NCBI RefSeq assembly: GCF_030269605.1
Contig: NZ_BSTQ01000003.1
Coordinates: forward strand, 1-64,000
Origin: Lentzea sp. NBRC 105346
GTDB lineage: Bacteria; Actinomycetota; Actinomycetes; Mycobacteriales; Pseudonocardiaceae
Length of the DNA stretch: 64,000 nt
Reading direction: 5' to 3'
Below are positions 27,902 to 35,925 of the stretch, one piece after another. The position numbers and the translations under genes were made by a program. Numbering within the stretch: position 1 is the first letter of the stretch; every line of letters starts with the position of its first letter. Under the pieces are notes generated by a model, which was given only the letters and a program-made list of their open reading frames with translations, was not told where the DNA came from and did not search any database.

Positions 27902-28066
27902 TCAACGACATCCGTCGCGCGGTACCGAGTCGTCGCCGCTCGACAGGATCGCGGCGATCCTCAGCCGCTGTCGCGCGCTGAACGGCGGCGCGCTGCGCAC
28001 GATCTCTTCGACGTAGTCATCGATGTGACGGGCGTTCTTGTGGCGCGACTTTCTACTGCGAGCCAC
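27902..28066 (-). CDS. small basic protein (54 aa) downstream of xis
   Basis: The 54-aa protein reads VARSRKSRHKNARHIDDY then VEEIVRSAPPFSARQRLRIAAIL. Its GTG start lies 14 nt inside the end of the excisionase gene, so it is translationally coupled. Similar short proteins with an A/S-PP-x-S/T-x-x-QR-x-R-hydrophobic end are common beside excisionase genes in actinomycete elements. No function is known to me. Confidence 0.55.
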   Translation of the reverse strand: MARSRKSRHKNARHIDDYVEEIVRSAPPFSARQRLRIAAILSSGDDSVPRDGCR

Positions 28067-28262
28067 GGGTCACCCCCGTAACCCGACGGGCAGCCGCGAA
28101 CTCGTTGAGATCCGCGGCTGAAACGCGCACGAGCCGTCCAAAGCGGACGTGCGGAAGCTCGCCTGCCCTGATGGCACGGCGGATCGTGATCTCGGAGACG
28201 GACAGGTGTGCCGCCGCCTCTGACACCGGAAGGTAAGTGGGTTGCGTCTTGTTGTCTGCCAC
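28053..28262 (-). CDS. xis: excisionase/MerR-type helix-turn-helix (Xis)
   Basis: The 69-aa protein is one winged HTH of the excisionase family: YLPVSEAAAHLSVSEITIRRAIRAGELPHVRFGRLVRVSAADLNEFAAAR. Such proteins act as recombination directionality factors or transcriptional switches of integrative elements. It sits two genes from the serine integrase. For serine integrases the directionality factor is often unrelated to Xis, so this could instead regulate the transfer genes. Confidence 0.8.
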   Translation of the reverse strand: MADNKTQPTYLPVSEAAAHLSVSEITIRRAIRAGELPHVRFGRLVRVSAADLNEFAAARRVTGVTRGSQ

Positions 28263-28299
28263 GGCGTGGCCTCTCCTGAACAGGAGAGCCAGCGACGCG

Positions 28300-29028
28300 C
28301 TATGCGGCTAAAGCGTTCCCCCGAACGCGCACAGCCCATCGTGACCCTCGCTGCGTTGAGCTGCGAGGGACACGGCGTCCTGGCGCACGGGCAACACGCG
28401 GCCCTGCGACAACAAGTCGTCCTGGCGGGTGCACTCGACGCGCCGGCGGCGCGTTCTGTACCGGCTCAGCGGTCACCGTCGACGCGAGCTCGCTGCTGAC
28501 GAGAAGATCAAGCAACCACAGCAGAACCGACGTGGGGAACTTCTGCCTGGAGGCCCTGGACAACAGCGCCAAGAACCGGATAAGCAGCATCGCCGCGTCG
28601 ACTTCGAGCGCAATCACAGGTCGATCCGCAGGGTTCACACCTGGGCCATACGCCCGGCCGAAGCCGCGGCTGATCGACCGTTTGAACACGTCGTGCTCGC
28701 TGAGGATCATCAGATCCTGGTGAATGGTGAACGGAAGATCCATCACCTTCGCAAGAAGCTTGGCGCGCTTTGGATGGCTCTCAGTGATGCGTCTGTTCGC
28801 CGCATCACTGCTGTCGACGAAAGCCCCAAACCCGCCTAGGAGACCACGTGGCAACGCCGCCTCCATGGCCTGCATCTCCTCAGGTGGAAGGGACGCCCGC
28901 AACGCGCGGAGGAGGTGCACTCGTTGGTAGATCTCACGAGCGGAGTAGCACTCGGCACGGGCAGCAGGCGCGGTCAGTTCGCGCACCACTGCTTCCCACA
29001 GCACCTCTGAGCTCCCCCGAGCACTCAT
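28300..29028 (-). CDS. hypothetical protein between xis and integrase (242 aa)
   Basis: The 242-aa frame has an all-helical N-terminal two thirds (SEVLWEAVVRELTAPAARAECYSAREIYQRVHLLRALRASLPPEEMQAMEAALP, then FTIHQDLMILSEHDVFKRSISRG) and a hydrophobic stretch (AMLLIRFLALLSRA...LLWLLDLLVSS). The last ~45 residues are Arg/Pro-rich and may be read-through. No family is recognised. Its place between integrase and xis makes a recombination accessory role possible. Confidence 0.5.
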   Translation of the reverse strand: MSARGSSEVLWEAVVRELTAPAARAECYSAREIYQRVHLLRALRASLPPEEMQAMEAALPRGLLGGFGAFVDSSDAANRRITESHPKRAKLLAKVMDLPFTIHQDLMILSEHDVFKRSISRGFGRAYGPGVNPADRPVIALEVDAAMLLIRFLALLSRASRQKFPTSVLLWLLDLLVSSELASTVTAEPVQNAPPARRVHPPGRLVVAGPRVARAPGRRVPRSSTQRGSRWAVRVRGNALAA

Positions 29029-29046
29029 AAGACCACAGTAGACAGC

Positions 29047-30549
29047 TCAGGAATGGACGTCCAAGGCTTCGGCGGGCATGTTGCGAATCGCGTCGGGCTC
29101 AGACTCGTCATCAGGCTCGAAGTGGATGTCGACCGACTCCGGCTTGAAGCCAGGGCCTCCGCGGGACGGGATGATCGTGACCGTCACGCCCATCGCCTCC
29201 AAGAGCGCCCTTCGCTGAAGTACGTTCAGCTGCTTCCAACGCTCTTCTGCTTGTGGCCCAACCATCCCGGCGACCAGGTCACTAGGCATCCCAACCACGA
29301 GGCGCAGAGCTTCGCGCTCGGCCTTCTGCAGCTCGGGGCTGAGCTTCTCGCTGATCCTCCGCAACTGCTCGCGATCAAGCACACCGTCCGCGTAGTCAAC
29401 AGCAGCGGCGTCCAATCGCGCGCGGATGCCGGCCGCGTGCTCACGGGCTGCTTTGGCCGCGCTGTCGTCGCGTGTCAGCAGGTCGCGCGCATCGGGCTCC
29501 TGCAGTCGCCGCACGACCACTCGTTCGACCAGGTCATCCACCCACTCCTGCCGACGCCCGACGCATGATGCGGTCGAGTCGCAGACGTAGAGCGGCTTCT
29601 TGCCAAGCTCCTTACGGCGGGAGTTGACCCACCGATGGGACACCCTCAGTTGTGAACCACACTTGCCGCACCGGCCGATTCCGAACGTCAGCAGGTGCTG
29701 CCGGGCACCGCCACGCGTCTGCACCCGCGAGGGATCGGTCAGGAGAGCGACCACCTGGTCGTGCTTGTCTTGATCCACGATGGGCGGCCACGCCGCCGGC
29801 CCGAAGTCTTCGCCGTCGCGCTTCCGCCGCGCGATGTTGGACAGCCGAAGCGCCAGCTTGCGAACTGAGCTCGTGCGCCACGATCGGCCATCGCCATACG
29901 GCGTGGGCACGTCGCGTGCGTTCAGGTCTGCGGTAATCGCGTTCAGCGACTCGCGGGCGAGCAGGCGATCGACGATCTCGCGGACGATTGCGGCTGAATC
30001 TTCGTCGATCTCGTCCTTGAAGCTCAGAACGCGACCGTTTGCATCACGCTCGTAAATCCGACGCCATCCGTACGCAACCGCGCCATTGGCACGCCCCTCC
30101 TCAGCGCGTTGAAGGGCGGCTCGGGCGACACGCTCGCCCTTGATCTCGGATTCCATCGTGTCGAACTCGCCGAGGAGCCCGGCCACCACACGACCAGCCG
30201 CACTCGTGAGGTCGAGGTCGTTTCCCTTCACGAGCGCGATCGAGACACGAGCCTTGGACAAGCGCTCGATCCCATCCGCACGTTCGCGTCGATTGCGCCA
30301 GAGTCTCGCCATGCCGTAGGCGACGATGCGAGTGATCTCGCCTCGCTCGGCTGCCTCGATGAGCGCTTGATATGCCGGGCGAGGGCCGCCCCGCAGCGCG
30401 CTCAGGTCGTTGTCGACCCACTCGTCGCGAACCGTCCATCCGCGGGACTGCGCGAGTGCTCGACCGTCCTCCAGCTGACGGGTCACGCCCTTCTCCTGCT
30501 GCAGCGGGTCCTCGCTGATGCGCGCGTAGATCCCCACGACCTCGGTCAT
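29047..30549 (-). CDS. int: large serine recombinase (integrase)
   Basis: The 500-aa protein has an N-terminal resolvase domain (VVGIYARISEDP with the nucleophilic Ser about residue 12, RNRRERADGIERL, GEFDTMESEIKGERV), a recombinase domain (NGAVAYGWRRIYERD), a zinc ribbon (CGKCGSQL ... CDSTASC) and a C-terminal coiled coil (ALQRAEEG; REQLRRISEKL). It catalyses integration between attP and the MBL-gene attB. I chose ATG 30549: TACCCT is 7 nt upstream, a leaderless start, whereas ATG 30571-30573 lies upstream of that promoter. The att core is only 34 bp from the start. Confidence 0.9.
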   Translation of the reverse strand: MTEVVGIYARISEDPLQQEKGVTRQLEDGRALAQSRGWTVRDEWVDNDLSALRGGPRPAYQALIEAAERGEITRIVAYGMARLWRNRRERADGIERLSKARVSIALVKGNDLDLTSAAGRVVAGLLGEFDTMESEIKGERVARAALQRAEEGRANGAVAYGWRRIYERDANGRVLSFKDEIDEDSAAIVREIVDRLLARESLNAITADLNARDVPTPYGDGRSWRTSSVRKLALRLSNIARRKRDGEDFGPAAWPPIVDQDKHDQVVALLTDPSRVQTRGGARQHLLTFGIGRCGKCGSQLRVSHRWVNSRRKELGKKPLYVCDSTASCVGRRQEWVDDLVERVVVRRLQEPDARDLLTRDDSAAKAAREHAAGIRARLDAAAVDYADGVLDREQLRRISEKLSPELQKAEREALRLVVGMPSDLVAGMVGPQAEERWKQLNVLQRRALLEAMGVTVTIIPSRGGPGFKPESVDIHFEPDDESEPDAIRNMPAEALDVHS

Positions 30550-30582
30550 ACGAACCAGGGTAGCTATGTTCATCGCTAGTGT

Positions 30583-30593
30583 GATTCACTCTT
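30583..30593 (+). other. right attachment core of the element (attR)
   Basis: GATTCACTCTT matches the left core exactly. The left flank ATGTTCATCGCTAGTGT is nearly identical to that at 32294-32310, identifying it as the element-side arm. The sequence to its right is a decayed copy of the MBL 3' end. Confidence 0.7.
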
Positions 30594-30735
30594 CTCGGTT
30601 TTTGCCGGAAAAATAATTCGCCGGCAGCTTCGTGTCCCTGATCGACGTCACAGAAGACCGCCTTGCCGGCGCGACTCGTGGTCGTACATGAGCCACTCCG
30701 ACGCCTCGAGGTCGAGTAAGCAGCACCGTTACCGG
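30583..30735 (+). pseudogene. decayed copy of the MBL 3' end
   Basis: Downstream of the core, a frame reads SFVSLIDVTEDRLAG, homologous to NFSSLMNDLEDRIFG of the intact gene, followed by diverged matches to the DDTWFYPGHG region. It has stops and frameshifts and no start, so it is a non-functional scar of the gene that was split here. Confidence 0.65.
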
Positions 30736-31043
30736 CGGGGGCGGCGACCACGACTGACGGGACGAAACTGCCCCGGCGAGGCGCTCCTCAGTGCGGACGA
30801 CTTGCCTGGATGCATCGAGGCCGAATGACGCTCCGCGCAGGCCTCGTCCACAGGGAATCTATTGCCGCGCTGACCGAGCAACTCAGTGCAGAAACGAACG
30901 ATGTCTCGATCAGTCAAGGAACTCTATGGAGAAGACGGGCCGCCGACGCCACCAGAGGCCTACTCGACGTCCGCTTGCCAACTACATCCTAGAGGGGCAA
31001 CACCCGACGCGCGCTTGACAGATTGCACCATACGCGCGACAGC
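30736..31043. other. non-coding gap
   Basis: No recognisable gene. Short open frames on both strands have no ribosome site or family resemblance. Confidence 0.4.
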
Positions 31044-32099
31044 ATGATCGAACTTCGATACGGTAGTTCTCTCAGCTGGCACAGCTTACTGGTCTACGGA
31101 GTGACTGTGGTCTACGATCCACCGCCGGACATGAACGTCAGATACCATGCCGAGGCGTTTCCACCGGGCACAGTTCTAAACTCTGGGCAACTCACCTTCA
31201 ACGCGGACGATCTCGCCCATGCACTATTCGTCACAGGTCGCGCACCCGGAGATAGGGCGAGGTACGGTGTTGTATCAGCATACGAATGGGTGCATCGCAC
31301 CTCCCTAATTCCAGCGTATGTAAGACGCACATTTAGGGGAGCCCGATTGACCCGATCCAACCTCGCACTAGAACTGGACAGGTCAGAAAAGACAGCACTC
31401 TCGTACGCGCTCGGACAGGCTATGACCGCCATATTCTGCGAATGGGAGTTGGCGACAGCCTATCTTATGCACGTGGACCGGTACGCGAACCACTTCGGCA
31501 TAAATTTTGGCGCAACCCAACAGCGCTCCGACCTCTTTGGACTAGCTCCCAGCGGCTGGGTAGTAGCAGAGGCGAAGGGGAGATCCAGCGGAGTAGGGTC
31601 AGACCTTCGAGAAAAGATGGTTGCACAGAAGCGCTCAGTGAGCGATATCAACGGCCAGCGGCCATGGATCGCCCTGGGTTGCGTAGCACATTTTTCGCCA
31701 ACGACTGGATATATGCAGTTGAGCGCCTTCGACCCCGAGGAGGAGGATGTCGAAACGATCTCACTTCAGATATCGATGGATCGACTTACACTTGCATACT
31801 ACCTGCCCTTTGTAAGAGCCATCGAGATAGGCGATGAAGAGGAACACCCGTCCGTGGACATGGCTTCACTGGGCCCACTCGGCCTACGCGTTGGCCTCCT
31901 CGCTCAACTCAGGCTGCGCGTGCGTAGCGCGGAACTCGGCGAGCTCCAAGGACTTCACGAAGATGTCACAAATATACTTAGCGAATGGTCGGAAACATCC
32001 GACCAGGTGCGCACTGACGGCACAATGGTGGCCACATCGTGGACTGAAGCAATGAGTATCGACGATTGGAAAACATTCCTCACGTCGGACTACGAGTAA
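31044..32099 (+). CDS. unknown protein with PD-(D/E)xK-like signature
   Basis: The 351-aa protein is not a family I recognise. It is soluble, and a segment reads QRSDLFGLAPSGWVVAEAKGR, giving D163-x12-E176-x-K178, the spacing of restriction-endonuclease-like active sites. The N-terminal half is beta-rich; the C-terminal third is helical. Base composition is clearly lower in GC than the chromosome. It is the only gene between two att cores (30583 and 32311), so it looks like cargo of a separate insertion; a defence or toxin role is inference. Confidence 0.65.
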   Translation: MIELRYGSSLSWHSLLVYGVTVVYDPPPDMNVRYHAEAFPPGTVLNSGQLTFNADDLAHALFVTGRAPGDRARYGVVSAYEWVHRTSLIPAYVRRTFRGARLTRSNLALELDRSEKTALSYALGQAMTAIFCEWELATAYLMHVDRYANHFGINFGATQQRSDLFGLAPSGWVVAEAKGRSSGVGSDLREKMVAQKRSVSDINGQRPWIALGCVAHFSPTTGYMQLSAFDPEEEDVETISLQISMDRLTLAYYLPFVRAIEIGDEEEHPSVDMASLGPLGLRVGLLAQLRLRVRSAELGELQGLHEDVTNILSEWSETSDQVRTDGTMVATSWTEAMSIDDWKTFLTSDYE

Positions 32100-32310
32100 T
32101 TCTCCGCGTCACATTGCCTCACCGCCAACGAGGCGTCCAATAAGCCAACCATGCAGGACAGACTGCAAACCCCCTGCGATAGGTTTATCGCCAGCGTCAC
32201 AACAGACAGGCAGCGTCGATGCACAGAGCGCCCGATGTATCTCGCAACAACGAGGCGACATGTAGCGCAACTGCGCGGTTGCGGTAGCTGGACATGTTCA
32301 CCGCTAGTGT

Positions 32311-32501
32311 GATTCACTCTTTCCGGGGGTGCGGGGAAGACCACCTCCGCCGACAACTTCGCCTCGTTGATCAACGACGTGGAGGACCGGATCTTCGCCG
32401 TCCTGCCCGACGACACCTGGTTCTACCCCGGTCACGGGGACGACTCGACGTTGGGCAAGGAGCGGCCGGCGCTGGCGGAGTGGCGCGCCCGCGGCTGGTG
32501 A
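32311..32501 (+). pseudogene. third copy of the MBL 3' end, frameshifted at the att core
   Basis: The copy begins at core GATTCACTCTTTCCGGG and encodes TTSADNFASLINDVEDRIFAVLPDDTWFYPGHGDDSTLGKERPALAEWRARGW in the shifted frame. One G fewer in the run after TTTCC, relative to 35251, breaks the frame at the core. No 5' part precedes it. The 32100-32310 stretch to its left has no gene but ends in the element-type arm TGTTCACCGCTAGTGT. Confidence 0.8.
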
Positions 32502-32511
32502 GTTCCCGCAT

Positions 32512-32554
32512 GAACTCCAGCGCCGCACGCAGCCGGTATGCGGCGCTGGAGTTC
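32512..32554. terminator. terminator
   Basis: A perfect 16-bp stem (GAACTCCAGCGCCGCA and its complement) with an 11-nt loop follows the third MBL 3'-end copy. It may also terminate the leftward three-gene operon that ends at 32559. Confidence 0.85.
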
Positions 32555-32558
32555 GTTC

Positions 32559-33170
32559 CTACCGGTCGCGGCGCTTCAGGATGGCTGAGATCAGCTCGGC
32601 TGGCGCATCTGCGACGATAGCAAACCCGTCTGCCACCAGATGCTTGTTCGCTTCGGCGTCGAACGTGTAGGCAATCACCGCAATGTTCGGGCTTCGCTGT
32701 CGAACACTCGCAGCCAACTCGACACCTGCCTGAGGATTACCTGCTCTACCCAGATCCGTGATGACAACAGAGAAGTCGATGTTGTCCAGGTACCGTTCAG
32801 CACTCCTCGTGGAAGTCGCCGCCGTGACGAAGCATCCCAGATGCTCCAGCGCGATCACCTCGCGGACGTTGTTGTCAGGAAAGTCATCAACCCACAGCAC
32901 ACGCACAGGCTTGACGCTCTGGATACCTTCAATTTCTCGCTTCACTTCTTCGATCCCGGCAGGCTTTCCTCGCTCGGCGGCAACCTGCTCGATTGATTCA
33001 GCCGCCTGTTCGCGATCTTCCGACGTCAGCTCCACGTCGAGTTCGAAAAGATCGACGATTGCAACCTTCGCACGCCCGGAAGTTCCTTTTTTGGCAATCC
33101 GCCAGAACAACGCCACCAACGCAAAGATGAACAGGACGCCAAGAATCAGGGACACCCACTCGAAGGTCAC
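32559..33170 (-). CDS. membrane-anchored receiver-domain protein
   Basis: The 203-aa protein has one N-terminal transmembrane helix (residues 5-24), a basic then acidic linker (EDREQAAESIEQVAAERGKP, likely coiled), and a receiver-like domain: acidic pair D95-D96 (VLWVDDFPDN), phosphoacceptor-like D139 (VVITDLGR), and AYTF in place of the usual switch region. No output domain is present, so it is a sensor or scaffold at the membrane. GTG overlaps the upstream stop (GTGA). Third gene of an operon in an insertion zone; a system of this composition is not one I can name. Confidence 0.7.
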   Translation of the reverse strand: MTFEWVSLILGVLFIFALVALFWRIAKKGTSGRAKVAIVDLFELDVELTSEDREQAAESIEQVAAERGKPAGIEEVKREIEGIQSVKPVRVLWVDDFPDNNVREVIALEHLGCFVTAATSTRSAERYLDNIDFSVVITDLGRAGNPQAGVELAASVRQRSPNIAVIAYTFDAEANKHLVADGFAIVADAPAELISAILKRRDR

Positions 33171-34108
33171 CCCATCACACCCTCACGGTAGCCATATCCT
33201 GCGAGCTCTTGCCCTAGCTGAATCTGCACCCGACCAAGCGGAGGCAGATCTTCGGCCAGTGTCGTCATGCCATCCATGACCTGTCCCAGCCCAAGCTGGC
33301 TCGCCGCCAATGCTATAGTTCCGCAAATATCAAGATCAACGACATCCACCGGCGCAGCAGCGTGGCGCCAGCAGTGTTCATTGGCCATCGCAAGCTCGAC
33401 CGACTGAACATATTTTGCAATCCAGTCGTGAACATGCTCGACCACCGCCGAAATCGGGCCGGTATCGGCGGTTCCGCCAACCATGGGCGCTTCCCGAACG
33501 TCACCGGCAAGCGCCGACGCCAAAGACCAGAACCGTCTGATCGGAATACCAAGAGCGCCCACCGGAGACACTCCGACGCTATGTGGCGACTCAGTCAGAA
33601 CCGTCTGCACCATTCCTCGAAGCTCGTCATCGTCCTCGCCAGCAACGACCCCGGCCAGCAGCAGGTATGCCTGTTGCTGCGGATAGTTCAGCGCAGCCTC
33701 AACCGCTGGCTCGCCGACCTCCGATCTTTCCGTGAAGCCTGCACCACCCGACAGACGAGCAAAACTCCGGCCAATGCCGCGGCGGAGCTCACCAAGCTGC
33801 GCAGGCTCGGCAACCGCCAGAAGGTAGTACCCGAAGCCGAGGTTGAACTGGGAGTAGATGACACCCGCCCTCACAAGCAGCTGCCGAGATCGTTCAACAT
33901 CAAACAAAAGGCACCATTGACCTGCCTCCCGAAATGCCGAGGCGGCATCCATGAGCAGAACCCATGATTCATCCCCCGGACCATCCGTAGAACGACGAAG
34001 CTCCTCGACCTCCTCGAGGCACCTTCGTGCATACCCTTCCAGGAAGTCGACGACGCCACGGACGCTGGACTCGTCAAGCTGCATTTCGCGAATATGTCGA
34101 ACCGACAC
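33167..34108 (-). CDS. hypothetical helical protein (313 aa)
   Basis: A 313-aa soluble, mostly helical protein with repeats of small and aromatic residues (EAGQWCLLFDVERSRQLLVRAGVIYSQF, PQQQAYLLLAGVV, RFWSLASALAGD), reminiscent of TPR-like solenoids, ending in GQELAGYGYREGVMG. No catalytic motif is visible. GAGGTGA precedes the GTG start, which falls just after the stop of the upstream gene. It is probably the adaptor of the three-gene operon. Confidence 0.55.
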   Translation of the reverse strand: MSVRHIREMQLDESSVRGVVDFLEGYARRCLEEVEELRRSTDGPGDESWVLLMDAASAFREAGQWCLLFDVERSRQLLVRAGVIYSQFNLGFGYYLLAVAEPAQLGELRRGIGRSFARLSGGAGFTERSEVGEPAVEAALNYPQQQAYLLLAGVVAGEDDDELRGMVQTVLTESPHSVGVSPVGALGIPIRRFWSLASALAGDVREAPMVGGTADTGPISAVVEHVHDWIAKYVQSVELAMANEHCWRHAAAPVDVVDLDICGTIALAASQLGLGQVMDGMTTLAEDLPPLGRVQIQLGQELAGYGYREGVMG

Positions 34109-34738
34109 CTAGATCACCTCGCGAATATTCGAAAGTTGATCAGGAGGCACGAACAACGGGTTCGAAAACACCCACGAAAGTGAAAGCACAGCGGGACCGG
34201 AAGACACATCTAGCACCCACTTCTCGCAACTCTCGATCTGGTTTGCCGGCACGTTGACCTTGGCGGCTATTTCTCCTTCAGTTTGAAAATCAGAGTATCG
34301 CCTGTAGGTGTTCAGGTCGCGGACTTCCTCGGCCACTCCTTCGATCGAGACCGCAGCCCTCGGAGCAAGCACCATCCAGCACCTGTACAGGTATGCGGTT
34401 TTGACCCGACCGAAGTCAGTTCCAAACCATAGCGCGGTACGTCTGGCCCGGCGGACGATGTTCGTTTTCATGGCAACGTCGCGTTCCACAACCCCCGCAC
34501 TCAACGAAATGAACGGGGTAGCACTGCTGAACGGCCGCCCGTCGGGCATGGTGACGGTGAAATGGTTCACGTGAAAGTTGAGGTTGCCCGGAGTCAGCTT
34601 GTCGCGAACTTGCGGCGGGCTGATTTGCCCTACATCACGCCACCAGTTGCAGATCAGGCCGTACCCCCCGGTTATCAGCGCCTTAGCGGCGTCATCATCA
34701 GGCAATGACATTCCCTTGATGCACCACTGCACGATCAT
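34109..34738 (-). CDS. putative ADP-ribosyltransferase-like protein
   Basis: The 209-aa protein starts at ATG 34738 (MIVQWCIKGMSLP); a longer frame lacks support. The sequence NHFTV, TPFISLS (residues 74-80) and E154-G-E156 followed by VNVPANQIESCEKW resembles the order of an ART fold: conserved beta-strand S-x-S and a C-terminal E-x-E before an aspecific I-P-x-x-x-I strand. This is weak, motif-level evidence; no overall family match is claimed. As first gene of the operon it may be the toxic or modifying effector. GC content is lower than in the chromosome. Confidence 0.45.
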   Translation of the reverse strand: MIVQWCIKGMSLPDDDAAKALITGGYGLICNWWRDVGQISPPQVRDKLTPGNLNFHVNHFTVTMPDGRPFSSATPFISLSAGVVERDVAMKTNIVRRARRTALWFGTDFGRVKTAYLYRCWMVLAPRAAVSIEGVAEEVRDLNTYRRYSDFQTEGEIAAKVNVPANQIESCEKWVLDVSSGPAVLSLSWVFSNPLFVPPDQLSNIREVI

Positions 34739-34914
34739 CTCGTCGTCCCTCCACCGCAAAAGCGCTGTGTATAGCGTCGATCGCGCACACCCGAACGTTA
34801 GCCAGCGACATCCCGAAGCTGCTCGAACCACCCACTTGGAGGAGCCCTAAATTTCGAGGCGACAAGGAATCAACTGCCTCACATCCCTGATCAAGGAGGG
34901 GCGACGGGTGAGGT

Positions 34915-35033
34915 CTAGGCGTCCAGCAAATCCAGATGGCCGGTCGTGGTGCGCCACAGAGCGTCCGGCGGAATGAGCTTGCCTGGGCTCCAGCGGTGGG
35001 CGGCGTAGTCTTTGTTAACCCGCCGCGACGCCT
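34915..35033 (-). pseudogene. C-terminal fragment of a DUF7711-type gene
   Basis: About 38 codons read ASRRVNKDYAAHRWSPGKL then LWRTTTGHLDLLDA, matching the end of the intact gene at 41554-42138 (LRRQTKEYDDRRWAPGKL, LWRASDGYLDVLDALG). Only the end survives. It shows that a second gene of this family once stood beside a second MBL gene and was truncated. The rest of 34739-34914 holds no gene. Confidence 0.65.
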
Positions 35034-35046
35034 GCAAGCTCACCCC

Positions 35047-35442
35047 AGCTCGTCGCGGCCAACGACTACGAGCGCCTGTCCGACCTGTTCGGCCACATCC
35101 CTCGCGGCTGCGGCTGCGCACGATCGTGACAACGCACCAGCACGCCGATCACTGGCAGGCACTCGGAGCCCTGGCCAGCGCCCACGGCTCGAACACCGTC
35201 GCGCACGAACTGGACGCCGCCGGCCATCCGCACCTCTTCACCGCTCGTGTGATTTACTCTTTCCGGGGGGTGTGGGGAAGACCACCTCGGCGGACAACTT
35301 CGCTTCGTTGATCAACGACGTGGAGGACCGGATCTTCTCCGTGCTGCCGGACGACACGTGGTTCTACCCCGGTCACGGGGACGACTCCACGTTGGGCAAG
35401 GAGCGCCCGTCGCTGGCGGAGTGGCGCGCCCGCGGCTGGTGA
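35047..35442 (+). pseudogene. second MBL-fold gene, truncated and internally deleted
   Basis: A 5' part encodes ANDYERLSDLFGHIP then LRTIVTTHQHADHWQALGALASAHGSNTVAHELDA, jumps directly to GHPHLFT (the ~50-residue middle is missing), and then shifts frame at the att core GATTTACTCTTTCCGGG (35251). The 3' part, LLFPGGVGKTTSADNFASLINDVEDRIFSVLPDDTWFYPGHG and on to RGW, is intact. It lacks an N-terminus and is not functional. The inserted CTCGTGT before the core resembles the element arm, so this copy was also used for recombination. Confidence 0.8.
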
Positions 35443-35448
35443 GGCGGC

Positions 35449-35477
35449 GGTGGGCCTTCTGTCGCGGAAGGCCCACC
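35449..35477. terminator. terminator between MBL pseudogene and VOC gene
   Basis: An 11-bp perfect stem GGTGGGCCTTC/GAAGGCCCACC with a short loop lies just after the MBL 3' end and serves both converging genes. Confidence 0.8.
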
Positions 35478-35481
35478 CGCT

Positions 35482-35841
35482 TCACGGCTCGACCGTGGTC
35501 CGGCAGAGGCAGAACTCGTTGCCTTCCGGGTCGGCGAGAACATGCCAGCTGACGTCGCCCTGACCGACGTCGACGGGCACGGCGCCGAGGCCGAGCAGGC
35601 GCGTCAGCTCGGCCTCCTGGTCGCGGTCGGTGGGATTGATGTCGAGGTGCAGCCGGTTCTTCACCCGCTTCTCCGCATCGGGCACGACCCGGAAGTCGAT
35701 TTCGAACGGTCCATCGCCCTCGATCGACACGCCATAGCCACCTCGGTTGCTGATCCGCCAGCCGAGCACCTGCGTCCAGAACGCGGCCAGCGCTTCTGGG
35801 TCGGCGCAGTCGATGGGCAACGAGACGATGCGACTCGCCAT
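35482..35841 (-). CDS. VOC (glyoxalase/bleomycin resistance) superfamily protein
   Basis: A 119-aa protein of the vicinal-oxygen-chelate fold: IDCADPEALAAFWTQVLGWRI opening motif, RLHLDINPTDRDQEAELTRLLGLGAVPVDVG in the second half, and the closing VLADPEGNEFCLC. His65 and Glu109 are at the expected metal-ligand positions. The substrate is unknown. ATG 35841 is chosen for GAGGAAA just upstream. Divergent from the Lrp-family regulator 84 bp away, which may control it. Confidence 0.85.
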   Translation of the reverse strand: MASRIVSLPIDCADPEALAAFWTQVLGWRISNRGGYGVSIEGDGPFEIDFRVVPDAEKRVKNRLHLDINPTDRDQEAELTRLLGLGAVPVDVGQGDVSWHVLADPEGNEFCLCRTTVEP

Positions 35842-35925
35842 GGGTTTTCCTCTCTCGCGGTGTTCCGTCATGCTCGTAGGAGCACCGAGGGAAGTACATG
35901 GCAACCTGAAGGCAGGAGCATCGAA

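Larger units (their letters stand above)
9363..30593. mobile_element. integrative conjugative element with serine integrase
   Basis: A 21.2-kb segment is bounded by the direct repeat GATTCACTCTT (9363 and 30583). It carries a large serine integrase whose start lies 34 bp from the right core, Xis, FtsK-like Tra, DUF2637 protein, relaxase, MobC, and CBASS/toxin-antitoxin cargo. The left junction restores the MBL reading frame; a decayed copy of the MBL 3' end abuts the right junction. No recognisable replication initiator is present. Confidence 0.8.

Noticed and set aside
34936..35442. An apparently intact 168-codon frame ending in an MBL domain
   Set aside because: Only the last ~65 codons are MBL-like; the front is out-of-frame sequence. 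The true 5' part is in another frame with a deletion, so it is a pseudogene.
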